The notes under the pieces: generated by a model | Database searches by the model: none | What the model saw: the letters and a program-made list of their open reading frames with translations, nothing else | Told to the model about the DNA's origin: nothing | Shown here: one piece after another, positions 20,000 to 29,961 of the stretch | Layout: every line of letters begins with the position of its first letter | Position numbering within the stretch: position 1 is the stretch's first letter | Translations under genes and position numbers: made by a program | Assembly: GCF_029201445.1 (NCBI RefSeq) | Contig: NZ_CP102381.1 | Span: 868,001-932,000, forward strand | DNA length: 64,000 bases | Direction: 5' to 3' | Source: Thiomicrorhabdus lithotrophica | GTDB taxonomy: Bacteria; Pseudomonadota; Gammaproteobacteria; Thiomicrospirales; Thiomicrospiraceae

Positions 20000-20674
20000 G
20001 CTTTTCTCTTTATAGTTGAGCTGAGCAATATTTTAAAATAGACGAATGCAGACGAGAGGCTAGTTACCAGGCCTGGTGAAAGTTTTAGGCGGGTTGTTTC
20101 CACAAAAAGCTAAGTATTGTTAGACGTTTATCTCAGTTTCTTTGCTGAGTCTAACGGGTTTTATTACAATTAAATCTTAGTAGTATTTAAAGGTGTGAAT
20201 GCCGTATTGCATTGCACTAAAAATATGTCTTGTTTTCTTTTTGGGTAACACTGTTATCGAGCTAAATGATGTTTGTTATTTTTGTTTATAGTCACTTGCT
20301 CTAGCCATCAGAAACTACTTTTTGAGTTCTGATATATATACTTTCAGCCTGTTTTTTCTCGTGTCATTTATAAAGTGTCTTAAGGCTTTATAGTTCAAGT
20401 TCAGTCTTTTATGGCTGAAAGAATCTATTTGGAGCACTGCACTTATAAACTTTGCTGGTACGTTTAATTTAATTTAGATTTTGTCTGTTTAAACTAAATA
20501 GGTACGGGCTGTGTATCGTCTTATATTTAAGATGTATGGCTCAGAGTTTTTAATTAAATCAACAGTGGTTATTTGGTGAGTATTTCTCACGCGATGCCAC
20601 AATTGGCTAAAAATTCTTGCACTTTTTCGTGTGCTACGAGTACATCGCTCATAAAAATAAGCTTGGCAAATATA
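20000..20674 (-). promoter_or_regulatory. Long leader (5' UTR) and probable promoter of rne
   Basis: The 795 bases between rne and rluC hold no plausible gene. On the - strand, TTGCAT (20692-20697), a 17-base spacer and TATATT (20669-20674) form a reasonable promoter, giving a leader of about 660 nt. Long structured leaders are known to mediate RNase E autoregulation in E. coli. An exact palindrome copy lies inside the leader at 20066-20077. Promoter choice is by eye only. Confidence 0.45.
20066..20077. repeat. Dispersed palindrome ACCAGGCCTGGT in the rne leader
   Basis: Exact copy, about 67 bases upstream of the rne start codon; it would form a short hairpin in the leader RNA. Confidence 0.9.
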
Positions 20675-20794
20675 TCACCCATTTTATTGCAATGCAATGA
20701 CAATTTTGTTATATGCGGTTAAACTGTGCCCCAATTGGGATGGTTTTATAAAAATAGACTGTTTATTGAGGTCTAAATAGGTGTTAGTAAAGTT

Positions 20795-21739
20795 ATGAGT
20801 GCAAAAGTACAGTTAGTGGATGTAGGACCAGAAGATGCTGGTCAGCGATTAGATAATTTTCTAATGCGTCATTTACGAAAAGCACCTAAAACACTTATTT
20901 ATCGAATTATTCGTAAGGGTGAGGTTCGAGTGAATAAAGGCCGTGCTAGAGCCAATACTCGAATAGAAGCAGGTGATGTGGTTAGGATTCCCCCCGTTAC
21001 TGTGCCGGATAAAGTGGTGGTAAATGAATCTGATATTCCTGACATACAGCTTAAACGTATTGAAGAAAGTATTCTTTTTGAAGATAAAGATTTAATGGTG
21101 ATTAATAAACCATCTGGTTTTGCTGTGCATGGTGGTGGTGGAATTAACTGGGGTGTGATAGAAATTTTAAGAGTACTTAGACCATTGGCTAAGCGTTTGG
21201 AGTTAGTTCATCGTATTGACAGGGATACTTCTGGTTGTTTATTGATTGCTAAAAAAGCCTCTGTTTTAAAACATCTGCATGCTCAGATGAGAGCGGATCA
21301 GTTTGACAAGCGTTACCTTGCAATAGTAATGGGGAGCTGGCCAAAAAATTCACAAAAAGTGGATTTACCGTTAAGAAAAGATCATTTACCTGATGGTGGT
21401 TGGCAAGTTAAAGTCGCTCAGGATGGAAAAGAGGCTATTAGTTTCTTTAAGGTTGAACAGCATTTAAAAGGTGCGGATTTAGTTTCGGTCAAGCTCAAAA
21501 CGGGAAGAACGCATCAAATTAGAATACATGCTTTAGCCAAAGGTTGCGCCTTAATGGGGGATGATAAATATGGTAGTCGTGAAGTGAATAAAAAATATCG
21601 TCCTTTAGGTATGAAGCGTTTAGCGTTACATGCTCAGTTTTTAGGGTTTACCCATCCTGTTACTGAAGAAAGAATGTTGTTTGAAGCGCCATTATGGCCT
21701 GATTTTAAAAAAATTATCCAAGCCTTAAGTATTGCTTAA
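20795..21739 (+). CDS. rluC: 23S rRNA pseudouridine synthase RluC
   Basis: 314 aa. N-terminal S4 RNA-binding domain (residues about 15-75: QRLDNFLMRHLRKAPKTLIY), followed by the RluA-type catalytic domain with INKPSGFAVHGGGG, the catalytic motif LVHRIDRDTSGCLL and LKTGRTHQIRIHA. Position next to and divergent from rne is characteristic of rluC (U955/U2504/U2580 of 23S rRNA). The HAD gene follows 29 bases later. Confidence 0.95.
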   Translation: MSAKVQLVDVGPEDAGQRLDNFLMRHLRKAPKTLIYRIIRKGEVRVNKGRARANTRIEAGDVVRIPPVTVPDKVVVNESDIPDIQLKRIEESILFEDKDLMVINKPSGFAVHGGGGINWGVIEILRVLRPLAKRLELVHRIDRDTSGCLLIAKKASVLKHLHAQMRADQFDKRYLAIVMGSWPKNSQKVDLPLRKDHLPDGGWQVKVAQDGKEAISFFKVEQHLKGADLVSVKLKTGRTHQIRIHALAKGCALMGDDKYGSREVNKKYRPLGMKRLALHAQFLGFTHPVTEERMLFEAPLWPDFKKIIQALSIA

Positions 21740-21768
21740 GGTCTTTAAAACAAAATTACGGAAATAAA

Positions 21769-22434
21769 ATGCAAGAGTTAAAAAAGTATAAAGCGGTCAT
21801 TTTTGATTGGGATGGCACCTTGATGAATTCAGAAGCACGGATTGTTGACGCAATTCAAATAGCAGCAAAAGAGACGGGTTTACCAGTGCTGTCTTATGAT
21901 GAATCTAAGCAGATTATTGGTTTGAGTTTAGAAAAAGCAATTTTAGGACTTTATCCAGGGCTTGAGCAATCACAGGTGGTGGCAATGTCTGAAGCCTATA
22001 CGCAATGCTTTTTAGAAGAAAGTAATGTTGACATGGTTCCATTTGATGGAGCAGAAGCGTTATTGTTGAATTTAAAACAACAGGGTTTGAAAGTGGCTAT
22101 TGCTACAGGCAAAAGCAGAAAAGGTCTAAATGCGGTTTTAGCTGAAACAGGGTTTGGAGTGTATTTTGATATGACACGTACGCCAGTTGAGTCGGCATCT
22201 AAGCCTGATCCATTGATGCTTACGCAGATTCTTGAAGAATTTGGTTTGAATGTGTCCGACGCGGTAATGATTGGAGATACTACTTTTGATATGGAGATGG
22301 CGCAAAATATTGAAATGGATCGAATCGCTTTGAGTCATGGTGTGCATCAAACGGAATTGTTGTTGGACTATAACCCTGTAGCTACGTTAGATTCTCTAAA
22401 TGAATTGAACATGTGGTTAATGAATAATATCTAA
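21769..22434 (+). CDS. HAD-family phosphatase (phosphoglycolate phosphatase-like)
   Basis: 221 aa with HAD motif I FDWDGTLMNSE, motif II region VAIATGKSRKG, motif III lysine (SKPDPLML) and motif IV IGDTTFDMEMAQ. The cap domain is inserted between motifs I and II. This gene follows rluC in many gammaproteobacteria. The substrate is unknown; a housekeeping role in clearing small phosphate esters is likely. A convergent hairpin follows the stop. Confidence 0.88.
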   Translation: MQELKKYKAVIFDWDGTLMNSEARIVDAIQIAAKETGLPVLSYDESKQIIGLSLEKAILGLYPGLEQSQVVAMSEAYTQCFLEESNVDMVPFDGAEALLLNLKQQGLKVAIATGKSRKGLNAVLAETGFGVYFDMTRTPVESASKPDPLMLTQILEEFGLNVSDAVMIGDTTFDMEMAQNIEMDRIALSHGVHQTELLLDYNPVATLDSLNELNMWLMNNI

Positions 22435-22464
22435 AAAGTTACTTTGTAAAGAAGTGTCTTTTAT

Positions 22465-22508
22465 AACTTACCAGGCCTTTATTACCCCCTTGCGGGGTGT
22501 GGTAAGTT
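22465..22508. terminator. Convergent hairpin between the HAD gene and maf, containing a split palindrome
   Basis: AACTTACCA (22465-22473) and TGGTAAGTT (22500-22508) are perfect inverted repeats enclosing a second stem, ACCCCCTTGCGGGGT. The left arm reads into ACCAGGCCT, as if a palindrome copy had been opened by an insertion. There is no clean T run; it probably acts as a bidirectional terminator or barrier. Confidence 0.55.
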
Positions 22509-22522
22509 GGTTTGGTAGGTCA

Positions 22523-23140
22523 TTATTGGTTTACTATTGGTAGCGGATAACCCATTTCATAAAAGATGTCGGTCAACGCCATTAGTGGCAAGCCAATTAA
22601 AGCATTTGGGTCTCGGCTGTCTATTTGTTTAAAGAGGGTTACTCCTAAACCTTCTGATTTAAAACTTCCCGCACAATTCAATGGCTGTTCTAACTCAATA
22701 TAGTTATGAATTATCTCATCTGACAGTGTCCTAAAATGCACAATTGTTGTATCTAGGTACTCATAGCTTTGACCGGTTGAGGTATTGCAAACTACCAGGC
22801 CTGTATAAAATGTAATCTTATTGTGACTGAATTGCTGTAATTGTTTAACGGCCTTTTCAACGGTATGTGGTTTGCCTATGGGTTGGTTGTTAAATACAGC
22901 GCACTGATCGGATGTGATAATAATATTGTTTGGGTATTTGGTTTTAAACACGTTAGCTTTAGCGCGAGAAAGTCGTAATACCATATCTTTTGGTGTTTCG
23001 GTGTCAAGAGGATGCTCATCAATATCAGGTGAGTCTTGAATAAATGGAATGTGCAGTTTATCGAGTAAGGCTTTTCTAAATGGAGAAGTAGAGCCTAGCA
23101 CAACTTGTGGAAGTATTGGGTTGGTTTGATTTTTGGTCAT
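22523..23140 (-). CDS. Maf/YceF-like nucleotide pyrophosphatase
   Basis: 205-aa Maf-family protein that hydrolyses non-canonical or modified nucleoside triphosphates (YceF: m7GTP). It shows VVLGSTSPFRKALL at the N-terminus, the SRAKANV motif and the catalytic-Asp motif IITSDQCAV. Its neighbours (rluC, yceD, rpmF) fit the YceF branch. It is the only gene on the - strand within a co-directional cluster of 16 genes. The palindrome near-copy at 22794 encodes TGLVV. Confidence 0.9.
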   Translation of the reverse strand: MTKNQTNPILPQVVLGSTSPFRKALLDKLHIPFIQDSPDIDEHPLDTETPKDMVLRLSRAKANVFKTKYPNNIIITSDQCAVFNNQPIGKPHTVEKAVKQLQQFSHNKITFYTGLVVCNTSTGQSYEYLDTTIVHFRTLSDEIIHNYIELEQPLNCAGSFKSEGLGVTLFKQIDSRDPNALIGLPLMALTDIFYEMGYPLPIVNQ

Positions 23141-23346
23141 TTTTTTTACTCAATAACAGGGTTTAATTTATTTAAAATCTAACGTAAGTTAACAAACCGT
23201 TTTTTCAATAAAAAACCTTTGTTGTTATGAAGCTAGAAGGCTTGTTTGGACAAAGCTCGTTAAGCTTTTAAAAATTATGCGTTTTTTTAGCTTTTTTACA
23301 GAGTTTTTTTTGACTTCAATAGGGTATGCGAGTATGATTCGCGCCT

Positions 23347-23889
23347 ATGTTTAATAAGCTACCTGATTTCATTGACCCTATTTACTCGGTAAATCATAAT
23401 AAACGATTTAATGGGCGAGTCAACCAAAGCCGTTTAAAACGCGTGGTTGAGGTGGTGAATGAAGCCGATCGCGAGGTCGATGTTCAGATAGAATTTTTCT
23501 ATGATAAGGCGTTAAGATTTCCCGCCTTTACTATGAAAATTGAAACCAGTTTGAATTTGCAATGTCAGCGTTCTTTGAAAGCATTTGACTTGCCTGTAGC
23601 CGCTGAAATAAAAGGTGTGTTTACAGAAACGCTGGCATTAACACAAGATTTACCAACAGATGTTGAAGTTTACGAACTTGATGGTGAAGAAAAAATTTCA
23701 CTTTTTGAGTTAGTAGAAGAAGAGTTATTATTATGTGTGCCTTTGGCACCTGTAGATAATAACAGTTCTGCTCCTGAATTTGATGGAGCCTCGAAAAATA
23801 CAAATGTTGAAAATCAGCAGGGGCAAGTCGAAAAAGACGAGCCACAAAAGCCAAACCCTTTTGCTGTATTGCAAGGGTTAAAAAAATAG
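23347..23889 (+). CDS. yceD: YceD/DUF177 protein, 23S rRNA accumulation factor
   Basis: 180-aa DUF177 protein with the conserved core LQCQRSLKAFDLPV (residues about 75-90) and the C-terminal EELLLCVPLAPV. It sits 30 bases before rpmF (L32), the universal partner of this family; loss of yceD affects 23S rRNA levels in E. coli. The C-terminal 35 residues are hydrophilic and variable. The Shine-Dalgarno site is weak. Confidence 0.92.
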   Translation: MFNKLPDFIDPIYSVNHNKRFNGRVNQSRLKRVVEVVNEADREVDVQIEFFYDKALRFPAFTMKIETSLNLQCQRSLKAFDLPVAAEIKGVFTETLALTQDLPTDVEVYELDGEEKISLFELVEEELLLCVPLAPVDNNSSAPEFDGASKNTNVENQQGQVEKDEPQKPNPFAVLQGLKK

Positions 23890-23919
23890 ATTTAAAGATT
23901 ATAAACTTAGGAGATTGCC

Positions 23920-24096
23920 ATGGCAGTTCAAAAAAGTCGTAAAACACCTTCAAGACGTGGTATGCGTCGTTCTCACGATGCACTTAGTCCAGCTACATTA
24001 ACTGTAGATGAAACTACTGGTGAAGTTCACCGTCGTCACCATGTAACGGCTGATGGATACTACAAAGGTAAAAAAGTAGTTCAAGATAAGGCGTAA
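23920..24096 (+). CDS. rpmF: 50S ribosomal protein L32
   Basis: A 58-aa basic protein: [20 protein letters not shown] followed by the usual bL32 body ending [18 protein letters not shown] precedes the ATG by 6 bases. There are no CxxC zinc motifs (C-minus form). It lies between yceD and plsX, as in most gammaproteobacteria. Confidence 0.97.
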   Translation: MAVQKSRKTPSRRGMRRSHDALSPATLTVDETTGEVHRRHHVTADGYYKGKKVVQDKA

Positions 24097-24102
24097 TTTA
24101 TC

Positions 24103-25143
24103 TTGGCTATTACTATTGCCGTAGATGCAATGGGCGGTGACCACGGTTTAGCGGTCACTGTTCCAGCATCAATCGATGCTCTCAATACATTCTCTGATAT
24201 TCATATTGTTTTAGTTGGTCAAGAACCTCTTGTTCAGGCTGAATTAGAAAAACATCAATATGATGCCTCTCGAATCACTCTTCAACATGCTGATCAAATT
24301 GTTGAAATGGATGATTTGCCTTCAAAAGCTCTACGTAACAAACGCCAATCTTCGATGCGAATTGCCCTTAATTTAGTTAAGGATGATGAAGCTCAAGCAT
24401 GTGTGAGTGCTGGTAATACTGGTGCGCTAATGGCTGTGGCTAAGTTTGTGCTAAAAACAATTCCTGGAATTGACCGTCCTGCTATATGTACTTCTATGCC
24501 AACTATGAAAGGTCATGTACATGTTTTGGATTTAGGGGCAAACGTGGGTTGTACCGGTGAAAACCTAATGCAATTTGCTTTGATGGGGGCCGTTTTAACC
24601 CAGGCGGTAGATGATAATCCTAAACCGCGTGTTGGGCTGTTAAATATCGGTGAAGAAGAAATTAAAGGTCATCAGCGCATTAAAGATGCTCACAAATTAC
24701 TTAGCGATACATCAATTAATTATATTGGTTACGTTGAAGGTGATGATATCTACAAGGGCGATACAGATGTTGTCGCTTGCGATGGTTTTGACGGCAATAT
24801 TGCGTTAAAGGCTAGCGAAGGGGTTGCTAAAATGATCTCTTTTTATCTTAAAGAAGCCTTTACTAAAAACCTGTTGACTAAGTTTGTCGCTTTATTGGCT
24901 TATCCTGTTCTAAAGTCATTTAAGAGTAAGGTTGATCCTAGAAAGTATAATGGTGCTTCTTTATTGGGCCTACGTAAAATCGTGATTAAGAGTCACGGTG
25001 GTGCTGATCAATTCTCCTTTTCTAATGCTATTGCAGAGGCGCGTTTAGAAGTTATTAAAAACGTGCCTGAGTTAATTTCAGCAGAAGTTTCAGTGCTGTT
25101 AAAACAGCAGTCTGATAACTCAGAGTCTAAATCTGCAGATTAA
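24103..25143 (+). CDS. plsX: Phosphate acyltransferase PlsX
   Basis: 346 aa. Converts acyl-ACP to acyl-phosphate, the first step of phospholipid synthesis with PlsY. The N-terminus is ITIAVDAMGGDHG, and CVSAGNTGALMA and CDGFDGNIALKA are family motifs. The start is TTG, six bases after the rpmF stop; the Shine-Dalgarno AAGG lies inside the last codons of rpmF, so translation is probably coupled. It heads the fab operon. Confidence 0.96.
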   Translation: MAITIAVDAMGGDHGLAVTVPASIDALNTFSDIHIVLVGQEPLVQAELEKHQYDASRITLQHADQIVEMDDLPSKALRNKRQSSMRIALNLVKDDEAQACVSAGNTGALMAVAKFVLKTIPGIDRPAICTSMPTMKGHVHVLDLGANVGCTGENLMQFALMGAVLTQAVDDNPKPRVGLLNIGEEEIKGHQRIKDAHKLLSDTSINYIGYVEGDDIYKGDTDVVACDGFDGNIALKASEGVAKMISFYLKEAFTKNLLTKFVALLAYPVLKSFKSKVDPRKYNGASLLGLRKIVIKSHGGADQFSFSNAIAEARLEVIKNVPELISAEVSVLLKQQSDNSESKSAD

Positions 25144-25229
25144 GCCAATCCACGATTTTTGGTGACTTAAGTCACCAAATTGTTGTAAGGTAAGCAGTCA
25201 TTCTAGACTGCCAAGCAATAAGAAAAAAT

Positions 25230-26207
25230 ATGAATCAAAAAATCTACAGCCGTATTATTGGTACGGGCGGGTACCTACCAGAAAAAATCCTAACGAATTT
25301 AGATCTAGAATCAATGGTTGAAACCAGTGATGAATGGATTCGTGAACGAACAGGTATCCAACAGCGTCATATCGCAGCGGATGGGCAAACCACTTGTGAT
25401 TTAGCCGAACAAGCTTCTAATCGTGCTATTGAAATGGCTGGTATTGATGCCAGTACAATCGATTTAATTATCGTGGCTACGACTACTCCTGATAAAACTT
25501 TCCCTAGTACAGCCTGTTTGCTTCAGCAAAGGCTGAATATTCACGGCTGTCCAGCTTTTGATGTGCAAGCGGTCTGTTCCGGTTTTGTATATGCATTAAG
25601 TGTGGCTGACCAGTTTGTTAAGACGGGAATGTCTAAACGCGCTTTGGTGGTTGGAGCTGAAACGCTTTCTAGAATTACGGACTGGTCTGATAGAAACACT
25701 TGTGTACTGTTTGGTGATGGTGCGGGTGCGGTGCTATTAGAAGCGTCAGAAGAGCCTGGTATTTTATCAACGCATATTCACGCAGATGGTCAGTACGAAG
25801 AGTTGCTTCATGTACCTTCTGGTGTTTCAAAGCTACCTTCAGCAGATACCGTTGCTGAACGTTCTATGCAGATGAAAGGTAATGAGGTCTTTAAAATGGC
25901 GGTCAATACTTTAAGCCGTATTGCTAAGGAAACGTTAGAAGCGAATGGCATGCAAAAAGAAGATATTGATTGGCTGGTGCCTCATCAAGCAAACCTAAGA
26001 ATTATTATGGGTACGGCTAAGAAGCTGAAATTAACTGAAGATCAAACGGTTATAACGGTTCATAAGCATGCTAATACCTCAAGTGCATCCGTGCCAATGG
26101 CTTTAGACGAAGCGATTCGTGATGGCCGAATTCAACGTGGGCAAACCTTACTGTTAGAGGCCTTTGGTGGCGGGTTCACTTGGGGCTCAGCCCTAATTAA
26201 ATATTAA
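25230..26207 (+). CDS. fabH: Beta-ketoacyl-ACP synthase III
   Basis: 325 aa; condenses acetyl-CoA with malonyl-ACP to start fatty-acid synthesis. The catalytic triad is visible: Cys116 in [11 protein letters not shown], His in VPHQANLRI and Asn in [12 protein letters not shown]. Length and order (plsX-fabH-fabD) are canonical. Confidence 0.98.
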   Translation: MNQKIYSRIIGTGGYLPEKILTNLDLESMVETSDEWIRERTGIQQRHIAADGQTTCDLAEQASNRAIEMAGIDASTIDLIIVATTTPDKTFPSTACLLQQRLNIHGCPAFDVQAVCSGFVYALSVADQFVKTGMSKRALVVGAETLSRITDWSDRNTCVLFGDGAGAVLLEASEEPGILSTHIHADGQYEELLHVPSGVSKLPSADTVAERSMQMKGNEVFKMAVNTLSRIAKETLEANGMQKEDIDWLVPHQANLRIIMGTAKKLKLTEDQTVITVHKHANTSSASVPMALDEAIRDGRIQRGQTLLLEAFGGGFTWGSALIKY

Positions 26208-26264
26208 GCTTATCTTTAAGTCGATAAACGGTATTAAGTTACAAACTTTATAGGAATTTAAAAT

Positions 26265-27188
26265 ATGTCATACGCATTTGTTTTTCCCGGTCAAGGTTCA
26301 CAATCTGTTGGAATGCTGGCAGAACTGGCTGAAGCTCATTCTCAAGTTCAAGAAGTGTTTTCTGAAGCTTCGGACGCTTTAGGTTATGACCTTTGGGATT
26401 TAGTACAAAATGATGCAGATGGTAAATTAAATCAAACAGACATTACTCAACCAGCCATGTTAGCTTCTGGTATAGCGGTTTATCGTACTTTAGCTGCTCA
26501 AACTGATTTAGCACCTGCCTTTATGGCTGGGCATTCTTTGGGCGAATATACGGCACTTGTCGCTAGTGGTTCTTTGGGTTTGGCTGAAGGTGTGACTTTA
26601 GTTGCACAGCGTGGCAAGTTAATGCAGTCTGCAGTGCCAGCAGGACAAGGTGCTATGGCCGCAGTGTTAGGTTTAGAAGATGCTCAAGTGGTTGCCGTTT
26701 GTGAACAAGCAGAAGGTATTGTTGAAGCAGTAAACTTCAATTCACCAGGACAGGTAGTCATTGCTGGAAATAAAGCAGCAGTAGAAGCGGCAATGGAATT
26801 GGCAACTGAAGCGGGGGCTTCTCGTGTTGTACCGTTGCCTGTAAGTGTGCCTTCACACTGTTCTCTAATGAAACCTGCAGCTGTTCAATTAGCTGAAACT
26901 TTAGCGAATATGGATATTACGATGCCATCGGTGCCTGTTTTACACAATGTGCACTTTAGTCAGGCTCAGTCACCAGAAGAGATTAAAGAGTTGTTGGTTC
27001 AGCAGTTATACCGTCCTGTTCAGTGGGTAGAAACGGTTAATGCAATGAAGGCACAAGGTGTTGAGTCGCTATATGAGCTAGGACCAGGTAAAGTGCTGAT
27101 GGGCTTGAATCGTCGTATCGATCGTAAAATGGGAATGCAGCCAGTATTCGATAATGCTTCTTTAGAAAAAGCACTAGCAAGTTTGTAG
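26265..27188 (+). CDS. fabD: Malonyl-CoA:ACP transacylase
   Basis: 307 aa; loads malonate onto ACP. It has FVFPGQGSQSVGML at the N-terminus, the nucleophile motif GHSLGEYTAL (Ser about 91) and VPVSVPSHCSLM with the catalytic His. Confidence 0.98.
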   Translation: MSYAFVFPGQGSQSVGMLAELAEAHSQVQEVFSEASDALGYDLWDLVQNDADGKLNQTDITQPAMLASGIAVYRTLAAQTDLAPAFMAGHSLGEYTALVASGSLGLAEGVTLVAQRGKLMQSAVPAGQGAMAAVLGLEDAQVVAVCEQAEGIVEAVNFNSPGQVVIAGNKAAVEAAMELATEAGASRVVPLPVSVPSHCSLMKPAAVQLAETLANMDITMPSVPVLHNVHFSQAQSPEEIKELLVQQLYRPVQWVETVNAMKAQGVESLYELGPGKVLMGLNRRIDRKMGMQPVFDNASLEKALASL

Positions 27189-27281
27189 ACAAATTTATAG
27201 AATGGCGTTTATTCATTCAATTTAAGAAAAGTTTTCTTTAGCTTTATATAAAATAAAGCACGCATAAACAAGGTGGAAAAA

Positions 27282-28022
27282 ATGTTAACAGGAAAAGTCG
27301 CTTTTGTAACAGGTGCCAGCCGAGGAATTGGTAAAGCCATTGCATTAGATTTGGCAGCACAAGGTGCAACCGTAATTGGTACAGCAACCTCTGATAAAGG
27401 TGCTGAGGCTATCTCTGCTTATTTGGCAGAAGCGGGTGCAACCGGCGCTGGTAAGTGTCTTAATGTAACCAATGCAGATGCAATTACAGAAGTGTTAGCT
27501 GAAGTCACCAAAGAATTTGGTGTGCCAACAATCTTAGTTAATAACGCTGGAATTACTCGCGACAATCTATTAATGCGTATGAAAGACGAAGAGTGGGATG
27601 ATATTATTCAGACCAACTTAAGTTCTGTATTCCGTATGAGCAAAGCTTGTTTACGTGGCATGATGAAAGCTAAAGGTGGTCGTATTATCAATATCGCTTC
27701 TGTTGTAGGTGTGATGGGTAATGCAGGACAAACTAATTACGCAGCGGCCAAAGCCGGTATTATTGGTTTCAGTAAGTCATTAGCACGTGAAGTAGGTGCG
27801 CGTAATATCACTGTTAACACGATTGCTCCAGGTTTTATTGATACTGATATGACCAAAGCCCTTCCAGAAGAACAAAGAGCCGCGTTAACGACTCAGATTC
27901 CTTTACAAAGTTTAGGTCAGCCAGAAGATATTGCTAAAGCGGTTACTTTTTTAGCCGGTGATGGTGGGTCTTATATTACTGGTCAGACATTAAATGTTAA
28001 TGGTGGTATGTACATGGTTTAA
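27282..28022 (+). CDS. fabG: 3-oxoacyl-ACP reductase
   Basis: 246-aa short-chain dehydrogenase: GASRGIGKAIA cofactor loop, NNAGITRDNLL, and catalytic Ser-Tyr-Lys with YAAAKAG. The ATG at 27282 is chosen over an upstream GTG (27273) because AGGTGG at 27271-27276 is the ribosome site for the ATG. It performs the NADPH-dependent first reduction of fatty-acid elongation. Confidence 0.98.
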   Translation: MLTGKVAFVTGASRGIGKAIALDLAAQGATVIGTATSDKGAEAISAYLAEAGATGAGKCLNVTNADAITEVLAEVTKEFGVPTILVNNAGITRDNLLMRMKDEEWDDIIQTNLSSVFRMSKACLRGMMKAKGGRIINIASVVGVMGNAGQTNYAAAKAGIIGFSKSLAREVGARNITVNTIAPGFIDTDMTKALPEEQRAALTTQIPLQSLGQPEDIAKAVTFLAGDGGSYITGQTLNVNGGMYMV

Positions 28023-28191
28023 CCTGTAAAGGGTTATAAATCATAGAGTTATTTGTTATATAAAGTAATTTTATGGATTGAACTTCGCTAAAATCAGATT
28101 AAATGCTTGAAAATATCGGAAGATAGAGCGAAAATACGTCCAAATTTAAATAATTTCATTTTTATCATAAAAAAACAAATTGGAGAATTCC

Positions 28192-28425
28192 ATGAGCAGT
28201 ATTGAAGATCGCGTTAAGAAAATCGTAGTTGAGCAATTAGGTGTAGAAGAAGATCAAGTAACAGCTGATGCTTCATTCGTAGATGATTTAGGTGCGGATT
28301 CTCTTGATACAGTTGAATTAGTAATGGCTCTAGAAGAAGAGTTTGATTGCGAAATTCCTGATGAAGAAGCTGAAAAAATCTCTACATTAGCGATGGCTAC
28401 AGCATACGTTAACGCTAACTTATAA
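28192..28425 (+). CDS. acpP: Acyl carrier protein
   Basis: 77-aa acidic carrier with the phosphopantetheine site GADSLD (Ser37). GGAG at 28182-28185 selects the ATG at 28192 rather than a TTG at 28180. It is preceded by a 170-base gap that probably contains its own promoter and followed by a strong terminator, in keeping with its high expression. Confidence 0.99.
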   Translation: MSSIEDRVKKIVVEQLGVEEDQVTADASFVDDLGADSLDTVELVMALEEEFDCEIPDEEAEKISTLAMATAYVNANL

Positions 28426-28469
28426 GTTAATGTTTAAGTAATTAACTCAATAAGAGTTGATTACTTAGA

Positions 28470-28497
28470 AAAAAGCCGTTTTTTAGCGGCTTTTTTT
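28470..28497 (+). terminator. Terminator/attenuator after acpP
   Basis: AAAAAGCCG-TTTTTTAG-CGGCTTTTTTT. It may set the acpP to fabF expression ratio. Confidence 0.8.
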
Positions 28498-28602
28498 GTA
28501 TTCAAAGCTCGTAAAAGAGTCAGACAATCTTAGATTGTTAATATGAATTCAAGTTTAAGTCAGTGAAGACTTAAATTATCTAAAGAATAAGAGGGTGCTA
28601 TT

Positions 28603-29838
28603 TTGTCTAAGCGTCGAGTGGTGATTACTGGATTAGGTGTTCTTTCAGCTGTTGGTTTGAACGTTGAAGAAAACTGGTCAAATATTTTAGCGGGTAAAAG
28701 TGGAATTGATTACCTCACTAAATTTGATACTGACCCCTTTTCAGTAAAGTTTGCCGGTGAACTTAAAGGGTTTGATGTTACTCAATACATCGTGCCTAAA
28801 GAAGCTAAAAAAATGGACCCTTTTATTCATTATGGTATTGCTGCGGGTGCGCAGGCTATAAAAGACTCCGGCTTGGAAATTACTGAAGAGAATGCGCCGC
28901 GCATTGGTGTTTCTATGGGTTCTGGTATCGGTGGGATTGGTTCAATTGAAACACAGCATAATGCCATGTTAAAAGCCCCACGCCGTGTATCGCCATTTTT
29001 TGTTCCAAGTTCCATCATTAATATGATTTCAGGAAATCTATCTATTATGTTCGGTCTAAAGGGACCAAACATGGCGATTGGAACAGCTTGTGCAACAGGC
29101 ACTCACTCTATTGGTGATGCGGCCCGTATGATTCAATACGGTGATGTTGATGTAATGGTTGCAGGTGGAGCAGAGTACGCGACAACTGAGCTAGGTTTAG
29201 CAGGTTTTGCTGCTGCACGCGCTTTGTCTACTCGTAATGATAACCCACAAGCGGCAAGTCGTCCTTGGGATAAAGATCGCGACGGTTTTGTATTAAGTGA
29301 TGGTGCGGGTGCGGTTGTATTGGAAGAGTATGAACAGGCTAAAGCGCGTGGCGCCACTATCTATGCTGAAGTATTAGGTTTTGGTATGAGTGGGGACGCG
29401 TATCATATGACTTTACCAGCGGCGGGTGGTGAAGGTGCTGGGCGTTGTATGGCAACAGCTCTTAATAATGCTAAATTAGATCCAAGTAAAATTAATTATA
29501 TTAACGCTCATGGAACCTCGACTCCTGCTGGCGATGTTTGCGAAACGAGTGCTGTTAAAGGTGTTTTTGGAGATCATGCTTATAACTTAGCCATGAGTTC
29601 TACTAAATCTATGACAGGACACGCTTTGGGTGCTGCTGGAGCAATGGAAGCCGTCTTTACCGCATTAGCACTTAAGAACCAACAGTTACCCCCAACCATT
29701 AACCTTGAGAACCCTGATGAAGGGTGTGATTTAGATTACGTGGCAAGCGGCGCACGTGATGCAAAAATTGATTACGCTCTATCTAATTCGTTCGGTTTCG
29801 GTGGAACCAATGCCACCTTAGTTCTAGGTAAAGTATAA
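28603..29838 (+). CDS. fabF: Beta-ketoacyl-ACP synthase II
   Basis: 411 aa; elongating condensing enzyme. Nucleophile motif [12 protein letters not shown], catalytic histidines in [11 protein letters not shown] and [13 protein letters not shown], and the C-terminal [13 protein letters not shown]. It starts with TTG, preceded by GAGGG. An unusual start codon at this gene may tune its level against FabB/FabH. Confidence 0.98.
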   Translation: MSKRRVVITGLGVLSAVGLNVEENWSNILAGKSGIDYLTKFDTDPFSVKFAGELKGFDVTQYIVPKEAKKMDPFIHYGIAAGAQAIKDSGLEITEENAPRIGVSMGSGIGGIGSIETQHNAMLKAPRRVSPFFVPSSIINMISGNLSIMFGLKGPNMAIGTACATGTHSIGDAARMIQYGDVDVMVAGGAEYATTELGLAGFAAARALSTRNDNPQAASRPWDKDRDGFVLSDGAGAVVLEEYEQAKARGATIYAEVLGFGMSGDAYHMTLPAAGGEGAGRCMATALNNAKLDPSKINYINAHGTSTPAGDVCETSAVKGVFGDHAYNLAMSSTKSMTGHALGAAGAMEAVFTALALKNQQLPPTINLENPDEGCDLDYVASGARDAKIDYALSNSFGFGGTNATLVLGKV

Positions 29839-29961
29839 AACTTTCGATTTTACCGAGGATTTTAAAGCTGAATTAGTCATGATTTTATTGATACCAAATG
29901 CTCAAACTCAAGTAAACTGTACGATTCAATAATTACTGAATTTAGAGCAGATTATCAATCA

